Counted from the stretch's first letter, positions 44,816-55,342 are shown. The stretch: DNA of 64,000 nucleotides from Capsicum annuum (GCF_002878395.1 NC_061121.1:50717482-50781481); one strand, 5' to 3'. Made by a program: numbers and translations. The notes: a model not told the origin generated them from the sequence alone.

Positions 44816-46100
44816 ACACCCCTTTTTCGCCCGAAAGGTTCGAAGGTCAAAGGATTTTTTCAATTAAAGTGACAAGTTTGAATAGAGATTAATTTATTAC
44901 AGAGTCGTCACTTAGAATTGAGTTTTGGTGTTCCAAGTCACCTTTTTGAATCCCTAATTAGAAGGAAATGACCCTTTGTTATGGTCTGCAAAAATAGAAG
45001 ACCGGATAAGGAATTCTGTTAACCGACGGGGAGGTGTAAGGCACCCTTCGAGTCCCGTGGTTCTAGCACGATCGCTTTTATTGACTTACCTTGACTTAAA
45101 ATAAATTATGTTAAGGCTTAAAATCACCCATTTTTTAATTATACTGAAAACTTGTCTATTATCTTATATTAAATCGGTAAAAATTAATTTCTTAGAAAAA
45201 TATTTGTCAAGGTGCATGATTGCATCCTTGAATTTTAAATGTCTTGAAAAGATGCGTGTGCCACATTCTTAATTAAGAAGAATATTTTGACGTGTTTAAA
45301 AATTACCCAGCGTTAAAATTTGTCTAAATCCTTAATGATAAATTTGATCAAAATTCATTTAATACAATTAATTAAATCAATAAATAATTATTAAATTCTA
45401 CTGAAATAATAATAAAATAAATAAAATACACATATCTACCTACATTATGCTAAATTTAATATTATCCCTAAAATTTAATCTCTTTAAATTAAATAGACTC
45501 AAATCTTATATTATAAGATAAATCAAACACGAAAATTTCTAAAATATAATTCGAACACAAACTCTTAAAATAAATAAATAAATAAATAAACAATCTGAAA
45601 TATACAATATTTCACTTCAAGAAAAAATATAAATAATAGTAAATTTTATTAATATCAAATTTATTTACTTTATTTTTTACTAATTATTAAATAAAAATAA
45701 TTTTTACATTATACTGCAATATGGAGGCTTGGATACTTACAAAAAAAAAGAAGAGAAAAGTCAACAAAAAGAAAAGAAAAAGAAAAAAAAAAGATCAGTG
45801 TGAAGAAAAACACAGAGTAAACCAGACTGAGAAAAAGGAAACATCAGAAACAAAGAGAGAAAAAGAAAAAGCATTGAAGTTGAAGTTCCGTTCTAATTTT
45901 TGGTGACAGTGTTCGAGTTTCTATTTTAATTTATCAACAGGTTCTTATCCCATTTTGTACTGTTATTTAATAAATTTATTCAATATGCAAAAGTTGATTA
46001 TTTATGTGAATTCATTATCATGAATCATAGTGTACACTTTTTATCCAAATATGTTTGCGGCGTAAAATAATGAATCAAAAAGTATATTAGAGTTAAAATT
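44816..46100 (+). repeat. Tat/Ogre-like LTR (5' part; far end not seen)
   Basis: TG start after a CCAGCAGAGTTGCCAGAGA purine-rich segment. The first 260 bp keep strong family features: the Cys-codon-free GAGTCGTCACTT block, AACCGACGGGGAGGTGTAAG, GCACCC and TTCTAGCACGATCGC. It then becomes very AT-rich from 45100 to 45720. The end given is arbitrary; sequence to 46830 may also belong to it. Confidence 0.5.
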
Positions 46101-46849
46101 TTATAAAGTGGATATTTTGAAAGAACGGAGAAGGATTATGAAATGTTTGTACTTAAATGCATGTATATATCTACACGATAACACACTAATCGGAAAACGA
46201 GCCCAGACACATATGAAACACACATATAATTTGGACAAATAGTAAAACAGAGGAGAAAATAACAGTTTAAGATAAGTTTTCTGGTGAATAATTCATCAAA
46301 ATCGTCGGTCTCCTCCGACGAACATCACTATGAATCGGACACCCGCTGCCGGAAAACCCAAACTGCCGTCGCCCCTTTCCCCTTTTTCCATTTTCATTGA
46401 CGCTGGAATTAACAGTCGACAAGCGCGCCTTCTCCAGCCACCATCGTCACTGCCTCCCTTTTCTTTTTTCCCCTTACTGTCGTCAAAGCCATGATCGGCG
46501 CCGACAACACCACCCCTTAGCCGGAAAAATAATATCACAAGTAAATCACCGTTATTGTTGCATCTAAAGGGAAAGATATGGTCGGATTTTGTGATTTAAG
46601 ATGTTAATTTGGCGAAGCCCCATGGCTGTCGCTTGTCTTCCCTTTCCGCCGTCGGTGACCCGCAACCCCCATCCTTCACGCCAGTTTTGACCATCGTTTC
46701 TTCACCGACGATGAGTAGTTGCTGTTCCCGTTCAACCATCGATGTTTTTCCCCTTTTCATCACTTCACTGTTGACATAAAAGCAAAAAGTAAATTTTTTT
46801 TTAGAAAAGTGAAGTACTGTGAATGTGTACGTGAAAAAACAGTTAGGAT
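46100..46849. other. non-coding stretch before the peptidase half
   Basis: GC-richer block at 46300-46760 with CCGTCGGTGACC, TTCACCGACGATGAG and CCGGAAAA repeats of the kind seen in host 5' leaders. The 80-residue minus-strand frame at 46296-46538 (Gly/Asp-rich) matches no family. It may be the remaining part of the LTR. Confidence 0.4.
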
Positions 46850-48174
46850 AAACTATTTGAAAAAGTAGAGGCTATCGCTAAAGCTATTGGAGAATTAAAA
46901 TCCAAGAGGGGTGTCATACCACCCAAGAAGGTGAGAGAGCCATATGCTCCTACAACGGTGGTTAGGAGGAAGAAAAGATCAATTAGCCAAGTATTCTCCA
47001 ATCAGAAATCCAAAAAAATTACAACTACTCCCTTTTTAAAATCTATTAAAGTTCAGGGGCCATTCAAGAAGGTGAACATATACGTGGAACTTGGCGCCAA
47101 AGAGAAGAGAGATCTGCGACGGGCCAAGTAAGGCACAAAAGATTACCCCATCCATACATTTTTCGCCGAAGATTTCAGAATTATAACAAATATGCAGTAC
47201 ATGGACAGGGTAAGTTTACTTTTCCTAACCTAGCCTTCTAATTTACTTGTCATCTATTGCAACATATGTATATTCTAGTGCAGCATATAGTGGTTTTGTT
47301 GCAATATATTACCCATCTCTTACATAAGTTGCGTTAGATGGGTAATCTGTGAACAAATTTAGAGAAACCTCTGCAATAGATGGACCATCCATTGTATCTT
47401 TCACTATGTTTTCCTTCTTTACAATTACTAACCTATTTAAAAATTGACTTATTATATCACAATATGTTGAAGAAATTTTTTGCCTCGTGAGGGGCAGGCA
47501 ATTAGCATACCTTCAAGCCTATGATGCTGTCGATAGGATAATGGACCTCAACTTCTACAAGAATCTCAAGGATAGGTACGATTATCTCAGTAATCTAGCG
47601 TCAACTCCTGATGGCGAGGGATTTTATTCGTTACTTTCTGAGTTCCAATGGGATGAATAAATAATAAACTATGTTAGAGGGGAGAGGCCAAATCCACACG
47701 GCAAGAGCTGGACCGAGGCAAAGAGGATTCTTGAAGTCATGAACATGGATGGCGTATATTATTGGGCTATTGAGATACTTCTTGAGGAGGTAAAGATCAA
47801 GGTTTATGACTGCAACTTACCTGCCTTGGACAAGGTCGGTTTTTTTACCTACATGCAGCCACTGTTGGAGTCATTCCTCATCTTGTTGAGGCAGAATAAA
47901 CTGATGGATCGTTTGCCAACGAAAGTGTTGATAAAGCAGCCATGGGATTTTAAAGGTAAAAAAAAAAGACATGGACCTTCCAAAAAATAAAATTGTTGCT
48001 GCATGCGGGTCGCATGCTCTTGTACACATCGAATGTTTGCTGACCGGCACAGAAATGGTCAAGCCAATGACCTCTCTGTGCAACAACACTGTGGCAAAAA
48101 TGCAAGAGGTCTGGACTTATCGAGTACTAACTGGACGTTTGGAGCCTGTGTATAAAAAAGAGCCTGTGAAATAA
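46850..48174 (+). pseudogene. Ulp1-like C48 cysteine peptidase, C-terminal half
   Basis: 46850-47130: KLFEKVEAIAKAIGELKSKR and GVIPPKKVREPYAP, the linker also found in the minus-strand paralogue. After an intron (47211-47460), RGRQLAYLQAYDAVDRIMDL, VRGERPNPHGKSWTEAKRIL and MDGVYYWAIEI with IKVYDCNLPALD. Then, after a frameshift near 47985, KIVAACGSHALVHIECLLTG and the end at 48174. In C48 peptidases the catalytic triad is His-Asp-Cys. Asp (VYDC, 47808) and Cys (AACG, 48004) remain, but the His before Trp is Tyr (47760). Stops at 47129 and 47658. Family role: cleavage of SUMO or SUMO-like conjugates; role of MULE-borne copies is unclear. Confidence 0.78.
47240..47395. repeat. palindromic array 6 (inside an intron)
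   Basis: TCATCTATTGCAACATATGT, TTGTTGCAATATATTACCCA, GCGTTAGATGGGTAATCTGT and TGCAATAGATGGACCATCCA. Lies wholly between the donor GTAAGTTTACT (47211) and the exon restarting at about 47461. Confidence 0.68.
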
Positions 48175-48183
48175 TATTTTTTT

Positions 48184-48500
48184 ATTTCAAGTTACTTTAC
48201 CTTACATATTTTACATTACATTACATACATACATATACATACATGTAGGGGCAATTTTTTTTGTCTGATGATAGTTGAATTTTTCACAATGCAATATATT
48301 ATCCATCAGTTGTAAAATATATTCTATCTGTTTTGATAGATAGTTTATCTGTTGCAATAGGTTGGTCCTCTGTTGCATTATGCTAATATAGTCTTATCTG
48401 TTGCAACAGTGGAAAGACTTGTTTGATAATTTCTAACAGAAGACCTACATATTGCAACATATATCTAAATCTGTTTGATATTTTTCAACAATTATGCTTG
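48184..48500. repeat. palindromic array 7 and left copy of a 300-bp direct repeat
   Basis: TTTCAAGTTACTTTACC..., GGGGCAATTTTTTTTGTCTG ATGATAGTTGAATTTTTCAC, then array units (ATCCATCAGTTGTAAAATAT, TTATCTGTTGCAATAGGTTG, GTCTTATCTGTTGCAACAGT). Repeated in the same order at 49338-49650. The pair brackets the zinc-finger gene. Confidence 0.75.
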
Positions 48501-48562
48501 AATATCTACGTGCTCAACGACACCAAACTAGTAGTAAATACAAATACACCACCATAAAAATT

Positions 48563-48972
48563 TCAGCAATTAAGCTTAAATATCCATGTGCCCAACACCA
48601 CCAAACCAGTAGCAATAATGCAAACAATGTAGTATCTTCTTGCTCGATTTTGTTTCTCTTCAAAAGACTTAACTTTCTTCAACAAACCCCAAATTATACA
48701 ATTTTCTTGTGAAGGGTGTCGTTCTTCATACCAATCAAAGTAATCACATCCACCCAACTACTACAAAAATAAGATCATAATTATAAAATAATTACAAGTC
48801 AATAAGTAATCAACTAATTAAATTGAAAAAATATTACCTTTGAAATCTTACAAGTAAAAAACCCATGACCTAGATTTTGTTGAGTCCAAAAAGTCTTCAA
48901 TAGAGCTTCATGACCACACTTACAATATCAAAAATCTTTGTCACAAAAAATAGTGGAAAATGAGCTCGACAT
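48563..48972 (-). pseudogene. GRF-type zinc-finger gene with C-terminal membrane segment
   Basis: Exon 1, 48972-48838: MSSSFSTIFCDKDF, TGA stop at codon 15, then YCKCGHEALLKTFWTQQNL and GHGFFTCKISK. Intron 48837-48758 (GTAATATTTT...TTGTAGTAG). Exon 2, 48757-48563: LGGCDYFDWYEERHPSQE, a Lys-rich stretch, then YYIVCIIATGLVVLGTWIF, a single membrane span, and stop. The C-x-CG, T-W/N-x-GH-x-FF-x-C and CDYFDWYEE pattern is the GRF zinc finger, here spanning the intron; the family binds single-stranded nucleic acid in characterised proteins. About 110 residues. Only the TGA (one transition from CGA) disrupts it. It lies between direct repeats and opposite to the Ulp1 gene, so it is likely MULE cargo. 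Confidence 0.68.
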
Positions 48973-49337
48973 TGTCAAGCTCAGTTGAAAAATATACGCA
49001 CAAAAAAATACAAATAATTGAGATGAGTTTGGATAGAGAAAAAGAGATGAAGAAAAAAAAAGATTGGGGAATTTAGGATTAAATTTTAGGAAGAAGATGA
49101 ATATATAAAACAATGGAAGAAAAATAATCGTTGGGGGCCTAATCAACAAAAATGGGGGTTCAATGAGCCTTGGCTGCGTGAATTCCACGCGAGCAGGCAA
49201 CAGGTCAAAAGTAACAAACTGTCACATTTGATTCTTATTTTATTTTACGTGTTTAAAATGAACATTGTCTACTTGATGCCTATTTTATTTTAGGTGTTTA
49301 AATTGAATACTATCGATAAGTTCCACCTTTTTTATTT
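48973..49337 (-). other. leader region of the zinc-finger gene
   Basis: Plus strand is A/G-rich at 49000-49110, so the minus-strand transcript would have a C/T-rich leader like the other MULE genes here. A duplicated TATTTTATTTTACGTGTTTA / TATTTTATTTTAGGTGTTTA piece lies at 49230-49310. No promoter called. Confidence 0.4.
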
Positions 49338-49660
49338 CAAGTCACTTTTACTTTTTTATATGTAGTGGCAATTTTTTATGTCTAATGAAAGTTGAATTTT
49401 TATAATGCAACAGATTGTCCATCTATCGTAAGAGATATTCTACCTGTTCTGACATATAGTTTATCTGTTATAATGGGTTGGTCATCTGTTGGATTATGTC
49501 GATATTTCTATCTAAGTTAATCTATTGCAATAGTGGGAAGACCTGTTTGATAATTTTCAACAGATTATCTACCTGTTGCAACATATATCTAAATCTGTTT
49601 GATATTTTCCAACAGATGTGTCGTCTGTTGCAACAGATACATTATCAGTGGTAATATTTG
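49338..49660. repeat. palindromic array 8 and right copy of the 300-bp direct repeat
   Basis: ATTTCAAGTCACTTTTACTT, GTGGCAATTTTTTATGTCTA ATGAAAGTTG, then units CAACAGATTGTCCATCTATC, TTTCAACAGATTATCTACCT and TCGTCTGTTGCAACAGATAC (49621-49640). Collinear with 48184-48500. Confidence 0.75.
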
Positions 49661-50180
49661 AATCTAGTATTTTATTTCAATTAATAAGTTCAAATTTAAG
49701 GAATAAATAAAATTCATAGACAAAATAAAATAAATTGAAGCCTTCAGAAATTAGCTAAAATAAATCAACAAATAAATGAAATATAAAAGAATTATTGTGG
49801 GTACAGATCTCAACAAATACATCAATAATTTAAGTATTAATGCCAAGAATTCCTAAGGAGGGGTGACGTTATTATTTTGACAGACTTAAGATATAAAGAT
49901 ATACTCAATATGGACAAGTTGTTCTTTATTTGGTGCTATGCAATTTGACTTTGATCATCATGGATCTTTATTGTCTCTTACGTACGGTTTCTGCACTTTC
50001 TGTTCTCTGTATTTCCATAAAAAGAGTAGCATATTGTCAATGTTGTTTTGCAGTGGCTTTTACATCCACTTGGAAAGCCAGAATTGGTCAATGCTTATCA
50101 TGGAGATACAACAAAACAGAAAAGGATAACTCATCTGTTCTAGCAAATCAAATAGGTCTTCTTCCTATTTTAAATTATCC
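49661..50180. other. non-coding, nothing recognised
   Basis: Spacer between arrays. Plus-strand frames at 49930-50187 overlap each other and show no family features. Confidence 0.45.
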
Positions 50181-50520
50181 CAAATAGATTATATTTCTGT
50201 TGGAACAAATGAATCAACCGTTGGGATAAATTTCTACATGAGGAAGACTTGTATGATAATTTCCAATGGATCAACCATCTGTTGCAACATATGGCTCATC
50301 TGTTATAGCAGATAGATCATCTGTTGGTATAAATAAAAGTGGTACAAAGAGCTATTTGATTTGCTAAAATAGACGAGACATATGTTGCAATAAATACTTT
50401 ATCTGATGTAATAAGTTAGTCAATTGTTGCAACAGATGTATGTATCTGTTAGATAATTTTCAGCAAATGTGTTATTTGTTGAAATAGATCTGTGTCTGTT
50501 TGTTAGTTCGAACAGACATA
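50180..50520. repeat. palindromic array 9
   Basis: TTCTGTTGGAACAAATGAAT, TCAACCATCTGTTGCAACAT, ATGGCTCATCTGTTATAGCA, GATAGATCATCTGTTGGTAT and TTGTTGCAACAGATGTATGT. Overlaps the 3' end of the minus-strand gene; the last residues of that frame are array-encoded. Confidence 0.72.
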
Positions 50521-52426
50521 TATATTCACCTTCTTCAGCTCGTGCTGCTCTCATTTGGCCATTGTACATTGTACATTGCTCAATGCAAAGCACAGACAGA
50601 GGAGTTGCTATTTTGCTTTTTTGGATGCTTGATAATGCCTTGGAAATTACTTTCCTTCTCCTCTTAGCCTTAATCTCTAATGGAGTGGATGGATATAAAA
50701 TATTCTTTGATGGAATGACACCCCTCTTAGATGTCAATTTCTTTACAGAAGCAGTTAATGCATTAATAACATTAATCACTGCATCAAGTTTCGCCTTGCA
50801 GTCTTGATATTTGCATCCAGAACATTCGCTAGGAGAGGCAAAATATGTATAACCAGTATGATCATACTCATAATTGTTTATTTTAAATACTGTAAGAGGA
50901 GCATCATTAGCACCAATAGCAGCACCACTACCACCACAAACAACTCCATCGCTACTAAGACCATCAACAATAACAAGGCCACCCTCCAAAATTATATTTC
51001 TTATAATATTTATTGCTCCAAACAATTCCATTTTCATTCTGTCAATGACCTTAGGGTTCGATAAATTTTGCACAGACCGTAAAGTAAGAAAAAATGGCGT
51101 CTTCAACTCTTGATTGGTCAGAACTAGAGAAAGATGCACAATCTAACATAAATCATTGCATACATTAGAATGATAATTAGATTATTCAAAAAAATTATTA
51201 ATTAAAATAAAAACTTAATTATAATTATACTTACTACCTCCTTCGGGGGGTTGAAGAGATCAAGAAATTTTATATTTTTAGCAATTTTGACCTACAACCA
51301 TCTCAGGATTCTTGGACAGGAAACTTCTTCCTCGCAGTTCACTTGTTGTCTCAAATAAGAAATGACTTCAAACTCCCAAGCCTATAAAATAACGCTAATA
51401 AATCAAAATCATTATTGAGTAGAAAAAATAAATGATATCATAATAAAAGAAAGATACATTTACCATGAAAGCCCTAGGAAAGCTATATAAGTTGACTGTC
51501 TTTGGCGCTAACGGAGTCAACGTACATTTGACAGTCATTTTGAAGCTTTCATAACCCCAAGGATAGTTGTTAAACGCCTTAAGATTCTCGGAGAGCTTTA
51601 TTAAACCAATGTTTATGTTGTTGTTAATGTCTCTCACCCAAAGAATATTAGGTACAAACCAAGCACAATGACTGCTGATACTTCTTTGAAATTCTTTTAC
51701 CTTTTAACGTTTTATTAAATTTTAGTTTTTGAATCTTGGACTAATAATGGACACAAGGTTATCACAATCACATGACTTGCCTTTGCCTTTTTGGGTGTAC
51801 GGGGTGCTTTTTTAGGTTAGAATAGGTATAACATGAGAAGGAGAAGGAGGATAACATTTTAGTCCAGTAACTATGGCAAACACCTTCCAACCAAAACAAA
51901 CAAGCATGACACAGTAATTTATCCACACTTTATCCATCTTATCTTTGTTTTCATACATAAACCTACGCTTGAGAAGTTCATATACCAATTTTATTTGGAA
52001 ACGAGCATTGTTTTCCTCCAGCAAATCAAGATATTTCCCAAAGCAGTTGTCCCTGAAATAAGCATCCAATTTTTGTTCTCAAAGTATTTTTCTGCAGGCG
52101 TCGAAAGATTTTTCCATGGTTGACTTAACCATGAAATCAACCATTAAATTTGTGGCACCATTGCATTGCATTCTCACATAATAACAATCAATGCTGAAGG
52201 TTTTGACCAACTCTTTGGTAGAAGGGCTATTAGCATTTGGATCATCTCTTTTGAAATATTCCTCTTTCCTGTGTTTATCATAGTTTGCTTTTGATTGAGA
52301 TAACGCTTGTAAAGCAAGCTCATAGAGTAGTGAATGTAGCCTAGTTGCTTCACTTGTTCCTTTACTTGGACTTGATTCGGTTTTTATTCTTTTAGGAGCC
52401 ATATTATATAAAAGTAACAGGAACAT
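50430..52426 (-). pseudogene. second DUF1985/Ulp1-associated MULE gene, truncated
   Basis: Exon 1 (52402-51812): [47 protein letters not shown], in-frame TGA at 52081, LDAYFRDNCFGKYLDLLEEN, RFQIKLVYELLKRRF, WINYCVMLVCFGWKVFAIVT. Exon 2 (to 51464): FNNYPWGYESFKMTVKCTL, LYSFPRAFM. Intron 51463-51382. Exon 3: AWEFEVISYLRQQV, PRILRWL, FNPPKEV. Exon 4 (51139-50430): MELFGAINIIRNIILEGG, CSGCKYQDCKAKLDAVINV, LTSKRGVIPSKNILYP. Same order and intron site as the plus-strand gene. The C48 peptidase domain is absent; the frame runs into array 9. Two or more stops. Confidence 0.72.
51382..51463 (-). other. intron in the minus-strand DUF1985 gene
   Basis: GTAAATGTAT ... CGTTATTTTATAG, 82 bp, between FPRAFM and AWEFEVI. 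Same codon position and phase as the 93-bp intron at 42052-42144. Confidence 0.72.
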
Positions 52427-52499
52427 AAAAAAGTATATTATAGTTGATTAATGCATCATTAAAAAGGGATAACAGTAAATCTAATATTCAAAACAGTAA

Positions 52500-53120
52500 A
52501 ATGATAGTTGTAATAAATCACACATCTGTTGCAACATATAAGTGATTTGTTGGAACAGTTAAATAACCTGTTACAATGAATGAGTAATTTATGCAATAAT
52601 ATAAAATAGATCACTCATCTGTTGAGAAAGATGAATGGTTTGTGCAACAGATCACACATTAATTATAATTTATGAGTAGTCTGTTGGAATAGTTAAATAA
52701 CTTGTAGCAACGACTGAGTAATCTGTTGCGATAATACAAAATATATCATTCATCTATTGAGAAAGATGAATGGTTTGTCCAATAGATCACACATTTATTG
52801 CAATTTATGAGTAGTCTGTAGGAATAGTTAAATAACCTATAGCAACGACTGAGTAATCTGTTGCGATAATACAAAATATATCATTCATCTATTGAGAAAG
52901 ATAAATGGTCTGTGCAAAAGATCACACATCTATTGCAACATATGAGTGATCTGTTGGAACAATTAACTAACCTGTAACAACGACTGAGTAATCTATTGTG
53001 ACAATACAAAATATATCACTCATCTGTTGAGAAAGATGAATGGTCTGTGTAACAGGTCACACATCTATTGCAACATATGAGTGATCTGTTGTAACAGTTA
53101 TCAACAGTTAATATTATTTA
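52500..53120. repeat. 135-bp tandem array of palindromic units
   Basis: CATCTRTTGAGAAAGATGAA TGG starts at about 52618, 52752, 52888 and 53022, a period of 134-136 bp. Each unit also holds AACAGATCACACAT, GCAACATATGAGTGATCTGT, AGTTAAATAACCTGT and CGACTGAGTAATCTGTTGCG. The same E-box-like half-sites are now organised into a higher-order repeat. Confidence 0.8.
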
Positions 53121-53670
53121 GATTTCTTCTAACAGAAGGGTCGTCTGTCGTAACAGATGAATGATCCGTTAGAAAAATCAAATCTTAGACATGTCCTGTT
53201 GGAAGAGTTGATAGGATTTTATCCAACAGGAAGTTCATCTGTTGCATCGGATCTTTAATCCGATGGTTTCTTTATTACATTAGATGATTAATCTATTGTA
53301 TCAGATTTTTAATTTGATGGTTTCTCTGTTGCATCCTATAGTAAATTTGGTTCCTCGGATGGTTAATCTATTGCAATAAATGGTTAATTTGTTGCATCAA
53401 ATAGTTAAATTGTTGCATCAGATGCTTAAATGGTTGCATCATATGCTAAATCTGTTGCATCAGATTCTTTATCTGATGGTTCCTCTATTGCATCAAATGA
53501 TTAATCTATTGCATCAGATGGTTAATTTGTTACATTAGATGGTTAATCTGTTGCATTAGAATTTTAATCTGATAGTTTCTCTGTTGCATCAGATAGTTTA
53601 TTTGTTGCATCATATGCTAAATTTGTTGCATCAGATGGTTAATATGTTGCACTAGATGAATAATTTGTTG
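53120..53670. repeat. GTTGCATCAGATGGTTAATCT short tandem array
   Basis: From 53225 on, units of 20-24 bp: TCTGTTGCATCAGATGGTTA, AATCTGTTGCATCAGAT and TTTGTTGCATCATATGCTAA, over fifteen copies. This is a third arrangement of the motif in which the inner GCAAC is replaced by GCATC. Confidence 0.8.
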
Positions 53671-54960
53671 AAGAAAAAAAATAGTAGCATAATTTTGTTC
53701 AACAGAACAACAACAATATCACTATTTTTACCAAAAATAAGAACAAATCAACCCAGCAACGGGCGAAACAAATTAAACTTCGAAATCAAACAACAAAAAA
53801 GAAGAGAAGAAAAGAGAAGAGAAGAAATATCAGAAATTAAGATTTTACTCAGACCGCATTTCAAATTAAAGCAACAAATATTGAAATTATTAACCAATAC
53901 TATAAGAGAAGTTGGCTCAAGTTCCTCGTTTTCTTCAAAACTAAAAAGGCCATAATTTTTTACTAGTGAAAAAAGAAAAGGAATAATGAATAATTCGAAG
54001 TTGTTGTGGCTGGAGAGCAAAGCTGTCACGTCGATTGACGGTTGAAGCCAAAAAGGAACTCAAAGCCCAACTATTTATCGTCGGAGGTTGAAGTCGCCTG
54101 GGATTGAAAGAAGAAATTTGCAGAACTATTGGTTGAGAGAAGCTATCGAGAGAGAGGAGAGAGACGATCGATGATTTGGATTGAAGATGGGTGTGGGTTG
54201 GGTTGATTTGTATTTTTGAAGAGATAGAAAGTTTTAAAAATATTAATCAAGTCCATAGTTAACTTAATCAAGTTTTCTAATTATGTTTGACCTTTTAAGT
54301 TGATCAATGTGACCAATCCTTCATTCAAGACTTAAAAGACACATTTCTTTTAATTTTCTCCTCTCTCTCTCTTATTTTACTGCCTTCTTTTGTTTTGTTT
54401 TTTGGAATCTCATCCCTAAAAATCTTGTCCATAATTCACAATAGATCAAGGATGATGGAGTCACAATTAGAAATTCTGTAAAATTTATTTTCTTTTCTCG
54501 TTTTTCTCTCTTTTTCTCTTTTTTGTTTTTGTTTTTTCGTTTTAAACTTATTCATTTCTTTCATTCTCCTCAAAATCAATCTTTTCCTTCTTAATAATCT
54601 CTTTAGATTGATACTTACTATTTTTACTTCATCTTCTATTTTTATTCTCTTAATTTCTTTATAGATAAGGATTAAAGAATTAATAAAAAAAATATATTAA
54701 TTAAATCACACTTCTAATTAATTATCCATTAAAAATTATGCAAATTCTATACCTGTCAACTATTTTGAGATTGAGAAAATATATAATAAGAGAGAACACA
54801 GATATTTTAATTTAAATATTTGTACTTATAAAATATTTTTTATCACGTAAGTATGTATGTAACTACTATGCATAACTACTATGCATAACGGATAATATGA
54901 TAAATATCATTAAATGTCATGACTTTTTATATTTTAATAGTTATTTTCAATGAAATTTAT
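53671..54960. other. non-coding flank of the MULE province
   Basis: 53780-53830 is an AGAAGAGAAGAA purine run. 54000-54190 is GC-richer (GTCGATTGACGG, CGTCGGAGGTTGAAGTCGCC) and would be the start of a minus-strand leader. From 54240 it is AT-rich; nothing is recognised. No terminal repeat of the large MULE was found here. Confidence 0.45.
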
Positions 54961-54962
54961 CT

Positions 54963-55342
54963 TTTAAATACCAATAATTATTACTATTGTTACTTACCTT
55001 TTTAATAGCAATAGTTACTACATTGATTACTATAATTTTCTTTAAAAAAAGGTAAGATAATACATGAAAATAAAGAATTTTTAGGAGAAGATATTTTTTA
55101 TGCAAGAATTTTAATTTTAATATAAGGAATGATTTCAAAAATCTGAAAATGAAATAAATAATTATTACTATCATTACTTACCTTTTTAATAGGGATATTT
55201 ACTACATTGATTACTACAATTTTTTGGAAAAAAAAAAGGTAAGATAATACATGAAAGTAAAGAATTTTTAGAAGAAGATATTTTCTATGCAATAATTTTA
55301 TTCTAGTATAAGGAATGGTTTCAAAAATCTAAAAATGAAATA
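54963..55342. repeat. 187-bp tandem duplication
   Basis: Two units, starting AATAATTATTACTATTGTTA (about 54970) and AATAATTATTACTATCATTA (about 55157), both containing ACTACATTGATTACTA, GGTAAGATAATACATGAAA and GGAATGRTTTCAAAAATCT. About 90 percent identical. Confidence 0.8.

Larger units (their letters stand above)
42566..46830 (+). mobile_element. Tat/Ogre-like Ty3/gypsy fragment inserted in the Ulp1 gene
   Basis: No gypsy protein is left, but two signatures are. At 43275-43330, TTTGACCTGATTCTTTCTAT and GATACGTAGGCAGCCCTACT match the conserved non-coding segment of Tat/Ogre elements. At 44816 begins TGTCACACCCCTTTTTCGCC with GAGTCGTCACTTAGAATTGA, GGAATTCTGTTAACCGACGG and GTCCCGTGGTTCTAGCACGA, the usual LTR start. 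Bases 42570-42640 recur inverted at 43850-43920, so the interior is rearranged. The piece separates the two halves of one Ulp1-type gene. Exact ends are uncertain and the LTR's far end is not found. Confidence 0.6.

Noticed and set aside
45721..45906. Lys/Glu-rich 61-residue frame
   Set aside because: A-rich composition alone explains it; inside the gypsy-derived region.
42566..46830. Endogenous pararetrovirus instead of a gypsy fragment
   Set aside because: No movement-protein, coat or RT motifs; the TGTCACACCCC LTR start and GATACGTAGGCAGCC block fit Tat/Ogre elements.
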